Source of the DNA: a virus
Strand: one strand, 5' to 3'
DNA length: 64,000 bases
IMG/VR virus record: IMGVR_UViG_3300018080_000121
Coordinates: 1 to 64,000 of that record
Shown: positions 42,191-52,040 of the stretch, in pieces
Layout of the letters: each line of letters begins with the position of its first letter
How positions within the stretch are numbered: position 1 is the stretch's first letter
Program-made: the position numbers and the translations under genes
The notes under the pieces: generated by a model
What the model was told of the DNA's origin: nothing
Seen by the model: the letters and a program-made list of their open reading frames with translations, nothing else
Database searches by the model: none

Positions 42191-44530
42191 ATGTTAAGAC
42201 TTCTGAATACTGATTCTTATGTGAAAGGTCTTACACCAGTAACGTCGATGACATATACTACTAAAGCTGGTGAGTTTCATGAGGATGGTCTGTTTAGCGA
42301 AAAAATTTTTGGGCCTAATGGATCTCTTGAGAGACGACAAACCTTTTCATATATTGAGTTGAGATCAAAAGTAGTACACCCTGCCGCTTTAAGAATAATT
42401 CTCCAGTTAGATAGACGTGTAGAAAAGTTTTTATCTACCGAAGACTCATTCATTTTGAATAAAGGTCGCCTAGAAGTAGTAGAGACTGGAGGTGTCACTG
42501 GAATCAATGAGTTCATCAAATTGTTTCCAAGGATCAAGTGGAGAGGTGAAACAGACACAAGAGAAAAGTTAATCAAATTTATTGAAAATGAGAAAAAGAA
42601 AAAAACTCTTTTCATTGATAAAATACCTGTTATCCCACCTGATTTAAGACCTGCAGTTCTAGGTGAAGATGGAAACTGGATGATTGACGCTCTTAATGAC
42701 GTATACATTTCAATTATGAGAAGAGCTGCTCAAGTGAGATCTTCTGGTTCTGGACCTTTATATGATTTATTAAACTATGCATTACAAAATGCAGTTATGG
42801 ATCATGACAACTATATTCGAACGAGAATTAATAAGAAACAAGGTCTCATTAGAAGTCAGATGCTTGGTAAGCGTGTAGACTTTTCAGGCAGAGCAGTTAT
42901 TACACCAAGTCCAAAAATCAACTTAAATGAACTTGGGGTTCCATTACGTTTGGCAGTTGGTCTCTTTGAACCATTCATATTACATCGCTTGCTTTATTCC
43001 GGTAAAGTTAATAGAGAAACTTTAGCAACACTTGTTGAAGAATTTACAGGGTTGGAATTATCTGTGGATGGCATCAAACGAGTATTGAAAGCTATTAAAG
43101 AAAACGATAAAATCCCTGAAGATTTATATGAGTTATTTTTTGAAGCAACTGATGCTGCAATGGCGGGAAGGGTAGTTGTACTAAAACGTGACCCTGTATT
43201 ACATACACAAAGTTATATGGCTTACTTTCCTGTATTACATAGGGGAAATACATTAGAAATGTCAACACTTCAAGTTGGTGCTCACAATGCTGACTTTGAT
43301 GGTGACCAAATGGCAGTATTTCATCCATTGACAGATGAAGCTCAAAGAGAAGCTAGAGAGAGAATGACACGTCTTACTAGCGGTACATCTTCTTCTCAGT
43401 TAGTATTTGAATTATCAAAAGAGATGTGGGCGGGTTTATATATCATAACTAAAGATAAAAAGTCATCTAAACCTGCAAAAGCTGTATCTGATGAAGATTT
43501 GGAAAATATAACTGACCCATATATTCCTGTAAAATATAGAGGAAAGACAACTACAGCAGGAAAAGCAATTTTCAATAGCTGTTTTCCAAAAGGAATGTCA
43601 TTTCAAACAGGTATTGCATCTAAAAAATTAACAGGGTCTTTAATACAATTAGCTTTTAAAAAGTATGGTGAACCGGCAACTATTAAAATTGCTAATAAAT
43701 TGAAACATGTAGCTTTTAAATGGGCAACTATCACTGCTCCATCAATGACTCTTGATACATTTCAACTTCCAAAATCTGTGTATGTGATTAAAGAAAAGAT
43801 CAAAACTGCAACTCCAGAAGAAGCACAAGATCTTATTGATAAAGCTCAAAAAATTGTAGAGAAAGAATTAAAAGATACAGGGTTTGGTGATTTAGTAGAA
43901 TCTGGATCTGCTAAAGGTTGGGGTCAGCCAATGCAGATCCTTGTTTCTAAAGGTGTTATTGCTGATCCTGATGGTAATGTTTTAGATCCTGTAGCTGGTT
44001 CATTTGCGGACGGCTTATCAAATGTTGACTTCTTTAAAGCATCACAGGGCGCAAGAAAAGGTATTATTGACCGTGTTATCAACACGGCGGATACCGGATA
44101 TATGGCTCGTCGACTTGCATATTTCCTCAATACTGTAGAAGTTGATCGCACTCTACGAGATTGTAAAACAACCAGGACTCTTGATTTTCTATTAACAGAA
44201 GATTTAATAGATCGATTTACTGGTCGATTCGTTATTAAAAATGGTAAGTTAATGCCATTTGAACAAGCGAAATTGAAATTAGGTGATATTGTTCATTTAC
44301 GAAGTCCTGTTTTTTGTAGAAGTCCAAAAATATGTCACACTTGCTATGGGAGATTAATTGAGAGACATAGAACTCCATATGTCGGTATTTTAGCATCACA
44401 GATTATTGGAGAGAGAGGGACCCAGCTAATTATGAAGACATTCCATACAGGTGGTGCTGTAACATTGATTAAACGAGATATGTTAAGTGATATAATTAAT
44501 AATGATCCATTGTCAGGATTGAAAAAATAG
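42191..44530 (+). CDS. RNA polymerase beta-prime subunit, compact and unsplit
   Basis: A 779-residue beta-prime homologue. The lid/clamp region contains LGKRVDFSGRAVI (225-237). The catalytic loop NADFDGDQM is at 366-374, with Mg-binding D368, D370 and D372. The bridge-helix/trigger-loop region GARKGIIDRV...TGYMARRL lies at 620-642, and the second zinc site uses C658, C709, C715 and C718. The end SQIIGERGTQLIMKTFHTGG (736-755) is the classic C-terminal signature. The N-terminal zinc domain and large lineage inserts are absent, about half of the bacterial length. Unlike phiKZ-type phages it is one chain. Confidence 0.9.
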   Translation: MLRLLNTDSYVKGLTPVTSMTYTTKAGEFHEDGLFSEKIFGPNGSLERRQTFSYIELRSKVVHPAALRIILQLDRRVEKFLSTEDSFILNKGRLEVVETGGVTGINEFIKLFPRIKWRGETDTREKLIKFIENEKKKKTLFIDKIPVIPPDLRPAVLGEDGNWMIDALNDVYISIMRRAAQVRSSGSGPLYDLLNYALQNAVMDHDNYIRTRINKKQGLIRSQMLGKRVDFSGRAVITPSPKINLNELGVPLRLAVGLFEPFILHRLLYSGKVNRETLATLVEEFTGLELSVDGIKRVLKAIKENDKIPEDLYELFFEATDAAMAGRVVVLKRDPVLHTQSYMAYFPVLHRGNTLEMSTLQVGAHNADFDGDQMAVFHPLTDEAQREARERMTRLTSGTSSSQLVFELSKEMWAGLYIITKDKKSSKPAKAVSDEDLENITDPYIPVKYRGKTTTAGKAIFNSCFPKGMSFQTGIASKKLTGSLIQLAFKKYGEPATIKIANKLKHVAFKWATITAPSMTLDTFQLPKSVYVIKEKIKTATPEEAQDLIDKAQKIVEKELKDTGFGDLVESGSAKGWGQPMQILVSKGVIADPDGNVLDPVAGSFADGLSNVDFFKASQGARKGIIDRVINTADTGYMARRLAYFLNTVEVDRTLRDCKTTRTLDFLLTEDLIDRFTGRFVIKNGKLMPFEQAKLKLGDIVHLRSPVFCRSPKICHTCYGRLIERHRTPYVGILASQIIGERGTQLIMKTFHTGGAVTLIKRDMLSDIINNDPLSGLKK

Positions 44531-44540
44531 TGGAGTTGTT

Positions 44541-44801
44541 ATGAAAACTTTCAGAACTGAATCAAAATATCATGATGACGCGTTAAAACGAGACATCAAA
44601 AGAAAAGTAACCGTAGCTGGTGTTACATTAGTTGGACTTCCACTTGTTACTATGTACGCACTCTTTCAAGTATATGAAAGACTATTAGCAAAGAAAAAGA
44701 AAGCTAAAACTCCAAGAGAAAAGTCTGAGATCGAATGGAAGATACAAAGACTAGCCAGACGAGCTAAGAAATTAATGGCGAAGGTGAAGAAAAATGGCTA
44801 A
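44541..44801 (+). CDS. Small basic protein with membrane segment
   Basis: An 86-residue protein with a hydrophobic stretch (VAGVTLVGLPLVTMYALFQV) and a very basic helical C terminus (KKKKAKTPREK, RLARRAKKLMAKVKKNG). It overlaps the next gene by 8 nt. It lies between the two RNA polymerase genes. Internal virion or membrane-associated function is possible. Confidence 0.5.
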   Translation: MKTFRTESKYHDDALKRDIKRKVTVAGVTLVGLPLVTMYALFQVYERLLAKKKKAKTPREKSEIEWKIQRLARRAKKLMAKVKKNG

Positions 44802-45510
44802 GAGTATATCTACATATCTAAAACAATCTGGTAATGATCTTGTTGTGTTAAGAGATTGTGTTCTTACTATTGATATGTCCAACTATGATGCCGACAATAT
44901 GAGAATGGAAGAGAAGATATGGGTCAAGTCATTGTTAGCAAAAGCGGAGTTTGGAGATCTAATATTTGATATTGTTCTGGATTATCCTGTAGACCTTCAT
45001 GTATATAAGATGGACAAAGTAGGAAAAGAATACATCAAACTCCATTATACAGCGAATTCAATTATGCTATCAGTTTCAATTGAAGCCGCTGAATCTAAAG
45101 TTCAGATTTCATATGTAGATCGTCTAATTGGCGGAAAAGAGATCTTAAAAGATGCTTCTCATTTATATAGAAAGTTGTTTGCAGTATATGGCAAACTTTC
45201 AAATATGGATTCTGCACACCTAGAGGTCCTTTGTTCTCAAGTATTAAGAGATAGACAAAATGTCCAAATACCTGCGAGGTTAGGAAAAAAGTGGGATCCT
45301 ACTTTAGTAAATCTAAAGAAAGTAGTTTTCTCAGAAGGGTTTATCAATGGGCTTGCATTTGAGAATGTCAATGAAGCAATTAAGACTGGTTTGATATCTG
45401 ATGAACGAGCCGAACCTAGTATTATTGAAAAGGTTATGACAGGTACGTTGGTTGATGATAGACGTGGACAAAAAGGTATGGTAGGAAGTAGACATTATAA
45501 AAATAGGTAA
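44794..45510 (+). CDS. Unknown protein between RNA polymerase genes
   Basis: A 238-residue alpha/beta protein with a beta-rich middle (LHVYKMDKVGKEYIKLHYT, SIMLSVSIEAAESKVQISYV) and a helical C terminus ending GQKGMVGSRHYKNR. No motif identifies it. Being encoded between beta-prime and beta makes it a candidate polymerase-associated or co-packaged protein. Confidence 0.45.
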   Translation: MAKSISTYLKQSGNDLVVLRDCVLTIDMSNYDADNMRMEEKIWVKSLLAKAEFGDLIFDIVLDYPVDLHVYKMDKVGKEYIKLHYTANSIMLSVSIEAAESKVQISYVDRLIGGKEILKDASHLYRKLFAVYGKLSNMDSAHLEVLCSQVLRDRQNVQIPARLGKKWDPTLVNLKKVVFSEGFINGLAFENVNEAIKTGLISDERAEPSIIEKVMTGTLVDDRRGQKGMVGSRHYKNR

Positions 45511-45514
45511 TGAT

Positions 45515-46297
45515 ATGTTACTAGAAGAATATCTAGATCATTTACAGGAAATTGAACCAACCACTGCTGCAGGAATAGTAATTGGATCCATGACTTTTTT
45601 GATGATTGTAGGTGGTCCAATTCTGCAAGCACATATGTTAGTGAAAACCTCGAAAAGACACAAGGTTCTAGAAAAGAAACTTAAGGACATACTTCAAGAT
45701 GGACGAGATTGGAAGATATATATCATGAAAGAGAAGCTTCCAAATGCTGGCATTTTAAGTGAAAAACCAGAGATATTTGTAACATCTGGATTGTTTAAGT
45801 ATGTAACGGATCGAGAAGTGATGGCTATACTACTCCACGAAGTAGGTCATATCAGGGGGTTTCATGCGACAAAACAAGGGTGGTCTACAGCAATATTAGT
45901 CAGTCCCGCCATTGCTGCAGCGACAACAACATTATTCAATACCGCAACATTAGTGGCTTCAGCGTTAGCACCACTAGCGGTAATGGCTATTCTATTTACA
46001 TCACATATGATCATGCTTCCTATGAGTAGAAGTCATGAATATAAAGCAGATGAACATACAATACGATATGGATATGGAAAGGATCTAGCCTCAGCCCTTA
46101 AGAAAATGATAAAAGTTCATCAAAAAGGACATTCAAAATTATCTAAGAAAATAGCAAGTTATCTTGATCCACATCCGACAGTTGAAAGGCGAGTAGCAAA
46201 TATATTACTACACGCCTCAACGATAAAACTCATTCTAAAAAATACTTTAACTAAATCGGATGTAGTTAAACATCTCGCAAAACTTTGGAAGGGTTAA
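45515..46297 (+). CDS. M48-family membrane metallopeptidase (HtpX-like)
   Basis: A 260-residue protease. The zinc motif HEVGH is at 108-112, with the third ligand in EYKAD (E175-D179). The late motif DPHPTVERRVAN is typical of M48 enzymes. Two membrane regions are visible (about 19-42 and 126-167). The N terminus MLLEEYLDHLQEIEPTTAAG resembles those of the genes at 8763 and 50728. HtpX proteases degrade misfolded membrane proteins. In a phage it could process virion or host membrane proteins. Confidence 0.8.
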   Translation: MLLEEYLDHLQEIEPTTAAGIVIGSMTFLMIVGGPILQAHMLVKTSKRHKVLEKKLKDILQDGRDWKIYIMKEKLPNAGILSEKPEIFVTSGLFKYVTDREVMAILLHEVGHIRGFHATKQGWSTAILVSPAIAAATTTLFNTATLVASALAPLAVMAILFTSHMIMLPMSRSHEYKADEHTIRYGYGKDLASALKKMIKVHQKGHSKLSKKIASYLDPHPTVERRVANILLHASTIKLILKNTLTKSDVVKHLAKLWKG

Positions 46298-46299
46298 AA

Positions 46300-46644
46300 A
46301 TGTATACATATAGAGCTAAGGTAACAAGGGTTGTCGACGGTGATACATTCCATGCTGAAGTGGATCTTGGCTTTAAATTAACTATGAAACAAACATTTAG
46401 GTTAGCTGAGATTGACACCCCAGAGACATTTCGACCAAAATCTGAAGCAGAAAGAGCGCATGGACAGCAGGCTAAGGAGTTCGTTAAACGAGCAATTGAA
46501 GGAAAGATTGTTACTGTCAAAACGAAGAAGACGGGAAAGTATGGTAGATATATCGCCTATGTAACTTATGGTGGTGGACTTAGTCTATTACAAGAATTAA
46601 GGGACAAAGGATTCGAAAAGAAGGAATCATATGATACAATTTAA
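46300..46644 (+). CDS. Staphylococcal-nuclease-like (SNase) thermonuclease domain protein
   Basis: A 114-residue OB-fold nuclease. RVVDGDTF (10-17), FRLAEIDTPE (33-42) and GKYGRYIAYV carry the SNase active-site residues. R34 and E42 are spaced as R35 and E43 of the staphylococcal enzyme, and the later Arg sits in GRYIAYV. The preferred start is the ATG at 46300, with GGAAGGG upstream; an in-frame start at 46285 lies inside the peptidase gene. No secretion signal is present, so it acts inside the host or virion. It may degrade host DNA or RNA. Confidence 0.8.
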   Translation: MYTYRAKVTRVVDGDTFHAEVDLGFKLTMKQTFRLAEIDTPETFRPKSEAERAHGQQAKEFVKRAIEGKIVTVKTKKTGKYGRYIAYVTYGGGLSLLQELRDKGFEKKESYDTI

Positions 46645-49600
46645 GTCACTTAAGCAGTATACTCATCTGGTTGATGGAATTCGATTTCCAAAAAATAGGA
46701 ACGAACCATTTTTACTAGTTTATATGAGTGAGAACTCTACGTTGTTAGATGATTATACTAAGTTAAATCTTCGAAGAACCGATGCGCGGTTTGTTATGGT
46801 TCCGTTAACTAAGATACCTATTTCCAGAATGACAGCTGAGTTAAAAAAATTATATAAGACTCAAGGGTTATACGCATATTCTACATCCCAAAAAGTTCCT
46901 GAAGGACAGAATTTAATTTACGATCTAAGTAACTTTTTGAAAACAATGGACACTACTTATAATGTCAAAACGTACCGACAGCGAGCAGGATTCTTGTTGA
47001 AAAATATGTTGTTAAAAGTTGCAAATTCATACCCTCCCAACTATCAAAAAATACTAATCTATTCAGTTGATACAACAAAATCTATGAATTCATTTATAGA
47101 TAGAAAGATATTTCCTTTGTTGATTCAATTGAAAAAAGAACCTTTCCAATTTGATCATCTAATTCTTAATACCATTGGTGATGCAACTTCTAGGTATCGT
47201 CTTCTAATTAAAGACAGACAATTTAATTTCAATAGAATTCACCAATTTCTAAAGAAGATTAGGCTATTAGATCCCGAAAAAGAGAAAGAAGAACAATTAG
47301 TAAATGCGACTAGTGCGGTCATGAATCGAATTGATGCTGACATTGAACCTAGTAACAAAAGTAAAATAAGGGACGCAATTGTTAGATTTTTTAAGAGAAG
47401 TCCTAAGTCTTTAGAGAAGGCGAGTATTGATTCTATAGATGATAATGAAGCTCAGGAAATCGCTACAGCGTCAATTCTATTTAAAGCGAATGGTGATTTG
47501 TATAGAGCTAGAAGAACCGCCAAATCAATTCCTACAACAAATAAGAAAGCCGCTTTAAAAGTGGTAGATAAACGATATTCTGATGAGCTTTTAAAACCTC
47601 ATAAAACCGAAACTTTATCTGATGATGTAATAGTCCAAGTGGCTAACATTCCAAAAGCTGTAGGGAATAAATCACCGGAGCATATATTTGAGAAACGAAA
47701 AATAGACTTTGCAACTAATCTAAAGAAGGATATGACTAACTCATTTCGAGTTCTCCAGTCAAAAGAGGTCCCATTAAAAGTAGCTAGTGTAAAGATAATA
47801 CAAAAACCAAGTCGTTCTGGAGAATTGCGCAAATCAGATGTTAGTACAATTCAAGTTACTCTTACTGACAAATTTAGAAGAAAACATGTTGTTGATATTG
47901 ATATTCCTAACGTGGGTGAAGATGGTACCTTTTATGTAAATGGTAAACGCAAATGTCTCATTAACCAAATAGTACTTTGTCCTATTTCGTTTCCTAAACC
48001 TTATGATGCTAAGTTTGAGAGTAGTTATTCAACTTTCCATATTTGGAGCAAGAGAACCAAAAGAGAACAGTACTTAGAAGGGTATATTGGTTCATACAAA
48101 CTCCCTCTAATGATACTTCTGGCGTTTAGTTTTGGTTGGGAAGAAACTCTTAAATTGTATGATATCACTCATGAATTTGTAACAGAGAAACCAAGTAAAG
48201 AAGTTGGGTGGAGATATAAATTAGCTGATGACAGATATCTTATTTTTGGAAATGTTGATACCCCATTAAAGGAGGAAATGTGTCAATCGTTTATCCACGC
48301 AAATGTTGCTGCTTATAAACTCAATCAAGAATTTGGAACTAAAGAATATTTTAATGATTTGATTATTAAAATAAGTGGGCGTATTAATTCCACCTTCTTA
48401 ATCGAGTCAAACCTTGAGAATATTGTTGATCCTGTAGCAAGACAGGTGTTAATCAACCAACAACTACCAAGTGATTTATACCTGATTATGAAATATATGG
48501 CTTCAAAGGTAGTAACGGGGTTTACACAAAAACGCAATGACATATCAAACCAGCGAATTAGGAACTCTGAGATATTGGTCCATTTGGCACAGAAACAAAT
48601 ACTTGCTGCCTATACCGAATACAAAGAGCAAGTCCTGGCCGGAAATAAAAAAGCTAATTTTGAGTTGTCACAAACTAAAGTGTTGTCTGATTTTATCAAT
48701 TCCGAAATTGTTTCTGATATGGAGTATGCAAATCCTGTAGAAGAGATGGCTACAAAAACAAGGGTCTCTCCTGTTGGAAAGACTATTGGTGGTATTCCAG
48801 ACAAACAAGCTATCCAAAATGAAGGTCGAAATGTTCATGATTCTATGTTTGGAAATATTGATACATTAGATACTCCTGAAGGACCAAATGTTGGCATTGT
48901 CCAACAATTAACAGTAGACGCATACATCACATCAGCTCGAGGACTTATTGCGACAAAGGATATTAAAGAGGGAGAAGACTCTGGCTTACTTTCTACTACT
49001 AGTTCGCAAATTCCATTTGTTGAAAATAACGATGGGAATAGAGTAATGTTCGGATGTAATCAATCTAGACAAGCAATACCTCTTAAAAACCCAGAACCAC
49101 CAATGATTCAAACGGGATATGAATCTATCCTTACTAACGTTTTATCTGATGCGTTTGTAAAGAGAGCGCCTTGTGCTGGAAAGATAAAAGAGATAACAGA
49201 TGATTTCATTAAAGTAGCTTGTAAGGGTGGTCCTGCAAAGAAAGTAGATATAATTCCTGTTCATTTGAGATCTGGGTCTGGAAAAGATACTCTCAGTGTT
49301 TTTAATCCAAAAGTAAAAGTTGGTCAATCTGTTGCTAATAATCAAATTATTGCAGAAGGTGCCTGTATATCTCAAGGCACTATTGCTCTTGGTAGGACTC
49401 TTTGTGTAGCTTATATGCCTTACAAAGGTTATAATTTTGAGGACGGAATTGTAATTGCAGAGTCGGTTGCTAAAGAAGAAAAACTAACATCTCTCCATGG
49501 AATCATGGAAGAAGTTCTTGTTTCAAGAGATGATAGAATCACTTTTATGACAGAACTTGGAACAAAAACTAAAAGGGGTGATCCGTTAATTCGTAAGACA

Positions 49601-50722
49601 ATAGGAGAAGTTGAACAACTTATTGGTTATGAAGAAGAGGTAGAAGGGGAAGAAATTGTATCAGGACATTTTATCAAAAAATCCCCTGGAGGTGTTGTAG
49701 TTGATATTGAAGTGTTTTCAAATGTTCCAGAAAGTAAATTCCCAGATTTAAAACCTCTCATTCAACGAACAAGATCTCGATATAAAGTTCAACCAAAAGA
49801 GAAATTTACAGTTCGTGGTGAAACTGTAAAGGGTGTGTTGATTAGATTTAAAGTTGAACAAGAATTACCGATTGGAGTTGGAGATAAATTAACAAATCGA
49901 CATGGTGCGAAAGGTATTGTATCGTTGATTGAGAAAGATGAATTGATGCCACGGACTCCTACCGGAGATAAAATTGAAGTAATTTTAAACCCAATCGGTG
50001 TTATTGGTAGAATGAACGTTGGACAATTATATGAAATGTATGTTGGGTTAATCTCCAGAGAATTAGGTAGAAGGATAATAGCTGGGAAGAGTAAATCAAA
50101 AGCTGTAGCTCTGATGAAAAGTGTCTTACCAAAACTAGATACAACAAAGAATAAAGAATTCAGTAAAACATTAATTCGAAAATTTCAGGGATTGAATGCA
50201 ACTAAATTTAAACAGTTTATGGATCAAGTAAGTCAATCAAATAATATGACGATCCTAGTACCACCATTTAAAGCTCCAAGTTATCCTGAGATACTTTCAG
50301 CAATGAAAATGTTGAAATTGAAGCCGGGTTATAAGTTAAAGCTTCCAGAGTATAACACAACAACAAAACATGAAGTCCCAATCGGATATCAATACATTTT
50401 GAAACTCGAACATATTGGAGCTGAGAAACTGCACGTTAGAAGTACAGGTCCGATAACAAGTAAGACAATGCAACCGACTTCGGGTAAACGAAGAGAGGGT
50501 GGTCAGAGAATGGGTGAGTTGGATACATACTCGTTTATATCTTATAATTGTCCAAACTTGTTAGCAGAATTTTTTGGACCACTTTCAGATGACCATGTGA
50601 CAAAGAATCAAATTTTGTCCGATATTATACAGACAGGTAGTGCTCAGTATAGACCACCTAAAGCATCACCTGTCCGAGATTTGTTAAATTCATATTTTGT
50701 TTCATTAATGATAGGGAGGTAG
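46631..50722 (+). CDS. RNA polymerase beta subunit with long N-terminal extension
   Basis: A 1363-residue beta homologue. Recognisable parts are GTFYVNGKRKCLINQIVL (432-449), LDTPEGPNVGIV near 750, AYMPYKGYNFEDGIVIAES near 930, and GDKLTNRHGAKGIVS near 1085. The end QRMGELDTYSFISYN near 1300 matches the GEMEVWAL-type C terminus. The first shared motif lies about 300 residues later than in bacterial beta, so residues 1 to about 370 are largely unique and rich in Lys, Asp and Ser. With beta-prime it would form the catalytic core. No alpha, omega or sigma gene is in the window. Confidence 0.9.
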   Translation: MIQFKSLKQYTHLVDGIRFPKNRNEPFLLVYMSENSTLLDDYTKLNLRRTDARFVMVPLTKIPISRMTAELKKLYKTQGLYAYSTSQKVPEGQNLIYDLSNFLKTMDTTYNVKTYRQRAGFLLKNMLLKVANSYPPNYQKILIYSVDTTKSMNSFIDRKIFPLLIQLKKEPFQFDHLILNTIGDATSRYRLLIKDRQFNFNRIHQFLKKIRLLDPEKEKEEQLVNATSAVMNRIDADIEPSNKSKIRDAIVRFFKRSPKSLEKASIDSIDDNEAQEIATASILFKANGDLYRARRTAKSIPTTNKKAALKVVDKRYSDELLKPHKTETLSDDVIVQVANIPKAVGNKSPEHIFEKRKIDFATNLKKDMTNSFRVLQSKEVPLKVASVKIIQKPSRSGELRKSDVSTIQVTLTDKFRRKHVVDIDIPNVGEDGTFYVNGKRKCLINQIVLCPISFPKPYDAKFESSYSTFHIWSKRTKREQYLEGYIGSYKLPLMILLAFSFGWEETLKLYDITHEFVTEKPSKEVGWRYKLADDRYLIFGNVDTPLKEEMCQSFIHANVAAYKLNQEFGTKEYFNDLIIKISGRINSTFLIESNLENIVDPVARQVLINQQLPSDLYLIMKYMASKVVTGFTQKRNDISNQRIRNSEILVHLAQKQILAAYTEYKEQVLAGNKKANFELSQTKVLSDFINSEIVSDMEYANPVEEMATKTRVSPVGKTIGGIPDKQAIQNEGRNVHDSMFGNIDTLDTPEGPNVGIVQQLTVDAYITSARGLIATKDIKEGEDSGLLSTTSSQIPFVENNDGNRVMFGCNQSRQAIPLKNPEPPMIQTGYESILTNVLSDAFVKRAPCAGKIKEITDDFIKVACKGGPAKKVDIIPVHLRSGSGKDTLSVFNPKVKVGQSVANNQIIAEGACISQGTIALGRTLCVAYMPYKGYNFEDGIVIAESVAKEEKLTSLHGIMEEVLVSRDDRITFMTELGTKTKRGDPLIRKTIGEVEQLIGYEEEVEGEEIVSGHFIKKSPGGVVVDIEVFSNVPESKFPDLKPLIQRTRSRYKVQPKEKFTVRGETVKGVLIRFKVEQELPIGVGDKLTNRHGAKGIVSLIEKDELMPRTPTGDKIEVILNPIGVIGRMNVGQLYEMYVGLISRELGRRIIAGKSKSKAVALMKSVLPKLDTTKNKEFSKTLIRKFQGLNATKFKQFMDQVSQSNNMTILVPPFKAPSYPEILSAMKMLKLKPGYKLKLPEYNTTTKHEVPIGYQYILKLEHIGAEKLHVRSTGPITSKTMQPTSGKRREGGQRMGELDTYSFISYNCPNLLAEFFGPLSDDHVTKNQILSDIIQTGSAQYRPPKASPVRDLLNSYFVSLMIGR

Positions 50723-50727
50723 TTACA

Positions 50728-51048
50728 ATGATTACTGACGCTTACTTAGAGTTCCTAACTGAGCAAGATGAGGGTGAAGAAGAAAAGAAGCCTTTTTATA
50801 AAAGAGGATCTTTTTGGAAGAAAGCTGGCGCTGTTGCTGCATTAGGTGCAGCTGGATACGCTGGTCATAAATATGGTGGAAGAGCAGCAGCTGCGGCTAA
50901 AAGTGCTGCAGAGAAAGTTGGACAACGAACCGGACTTACCGCCGGCATGAAAGCTATGCGAGCATCGTTGAAAAGTCAGGCAGCTGAGCGAGCAAAAGCT
51001 AAGGCTGCCAAAGCCGCTCAAGCTAAACAACCAGCAACAACGGTATAA
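50728..51048 (+). CDS. Ala/Lys-rich small protein
   Basis: A 106-residue protein. The N terminus MITDAYLEFLTEQDEGEEEK is acidic and resembles those of 8763 and 45515. A Gly/Ala hydrophobic segment (AGAVAALGAAGYAGHKYGG) follows, and the last 50 residues are Ala, Lys and Gln repeats (ERAKAKAAKAAQAKQPATTV) similar to histone-tail-like DNA-binding sequences. A GGGAGGTAG ribosome binding site precedes the start. Likely internal virion or DNA-compacting protein (inference). Confidence 0.5.
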   Translation: MITDAYLEFLTEQDEGEEEKKPFYKRGSFWKKAGAVAALGAAGYAGHKYGGRAAAAAKSAAEKVGQRTGLTAGMKAMRASLKSQAAERAKAKAAKAAQAKQPATTV

Positions 51049-51049
51049 T

Positions 51050-51634
51050 ATGGATAGATCTAAAATTCTAATGGGAGCAAGTGTTGCCCCATTGGAGATG
51101 GATGATGAGGATCTTTGGGGACAGCAAGAAGACGCTTCTATCCAGTATGATGTTCTAGAATTAGTTGACGCTATTGATAAGTTAGAGTTTAAGTCTTTAT
51201 ACTTAAACTCAATTAATAATATCAAAGCAGAAACAGTACCTGCTCAACGAGACTTTTGTCAGAAGTTTCTTATAAAAGTAAAAGAATTATATGATTTTGA
51301 GTTTCTCCCACATCCCGAATTAGAAAACCAAATCGACATGAACAACGTTTATGATCTTTTAGAGTTTCTGAATTTTGGGTGTATACCCTTCCTTGGGGAT
51401 GTGTGGAGATTCCTCAAAGTCGATTTAAGAAAAATTGATGTGATATCTTTCTGCACCCAAAACGAGGATAAAGTTATCTCTGAGATTGAGGACCAGATTC
51501 AATCACACGATTATAGCGAGTTAATTTCTATATTTCTTAGAACATATAATAAAGAAAGTATGGTAAGTTGGTTTGCGAGAATGACCCAACGTTATAAAAT
51601 GTTGGTGTTACTAAGAATCGCGGAAGGGATGTAA
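51050..51634 (+). CDS. Unknown acidic protein
   Basis: A 194-residue helical, acidic protein (IQYDVLELVDAIDKLEFKSL, VYDLLEFLNFGCIPFLGDVW) one base after the previous stop and without a clear ribosome binding site of its own, so it is probably translationally coupled. No family recognised. Confidence 0.45.
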   Translation: MDRSKILMGASVAPLEMDDEDLWGQQEDASIQYDVLELVDAIDKLEFKSLYLNSINNIKAETVPAQRDFCQKFLIKVKELYDFEFLPHPELENQIDMNNVYDLLEFLNFGCIPFLGDVWRFLKVDLRKIDVISFCTQNEDKVISEIEDQIQSHDYSELISIFLRTYNKESMVSWFARMTQRYKMLVLLRIAEGM

Positions 51635-51635
51635 A

Positions 51636-51893
51636 ATGAGTGAATTTCGAATTGAGTTAAAGAAAGGGTCTGCTAAATTAGTGGCTGACCGAGAAGAACT
51701 GGTTGGAGTTTCTGAAACACATGAAGGTCTTGTATTCAATTTCAAGGGCGGTATGAATGTTGTAATACATGATGATTATATGTCCAGTTCTGTGAAGAAA
51801 AGGGTTACTAATGCAGATCGTCAATTTGCTGAGGGAAATCTCATTTTTGATATGGATAATCCTCGGGCACCTGTCCTTGTGGACACCACTTAA
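51636..51893 (+). CDS. Small unknown protein, last gene before the RNA locus
   Basis: An 85-residue protein with a GGAAGGGATG leader. Mostly beta strands (FRIELKKGSAKLVADREELV, LVFNFKGGMNVVIHDDYMS). No family recognised. About 700 nt without a large gene follow. Confidence 0.5.
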   Translation: MSEFRIELKKGSAKLVADREELVGVSETHEGLVFNFKGGMNVVIHDDYMSSSVKKRVTNADRQFAEGNLIFDMDNPRAPVLVDTT

Positions 51894-52040
51894 AAATTCT
51901 ATATAAAAATCAAGATCTATATATATTAATATACAGATAGGAATATTTGTATTTACAGATGTTCCTGAATACCAATCAATTAAAACACAGATAAGGGGAT
52001 AAGTTTGCAATCACATAGTCGATTTCGAAAAACGGGAGGT
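51894..52040 (+). promoter_or_regulatory. AT-rich gap, possible promoter region for the RNA locus
   Basis: A 147-nt stretch with TTCTATATAAAAATCAAG and TCTATATATATTAATATAC elements (51898-51941) that could serve as a promoter for the downstream structured RNA. It lacks the AGAACAAA motif of the other units. No terminator or coding frame is seen here. Weak call. Confidence 0.25.
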
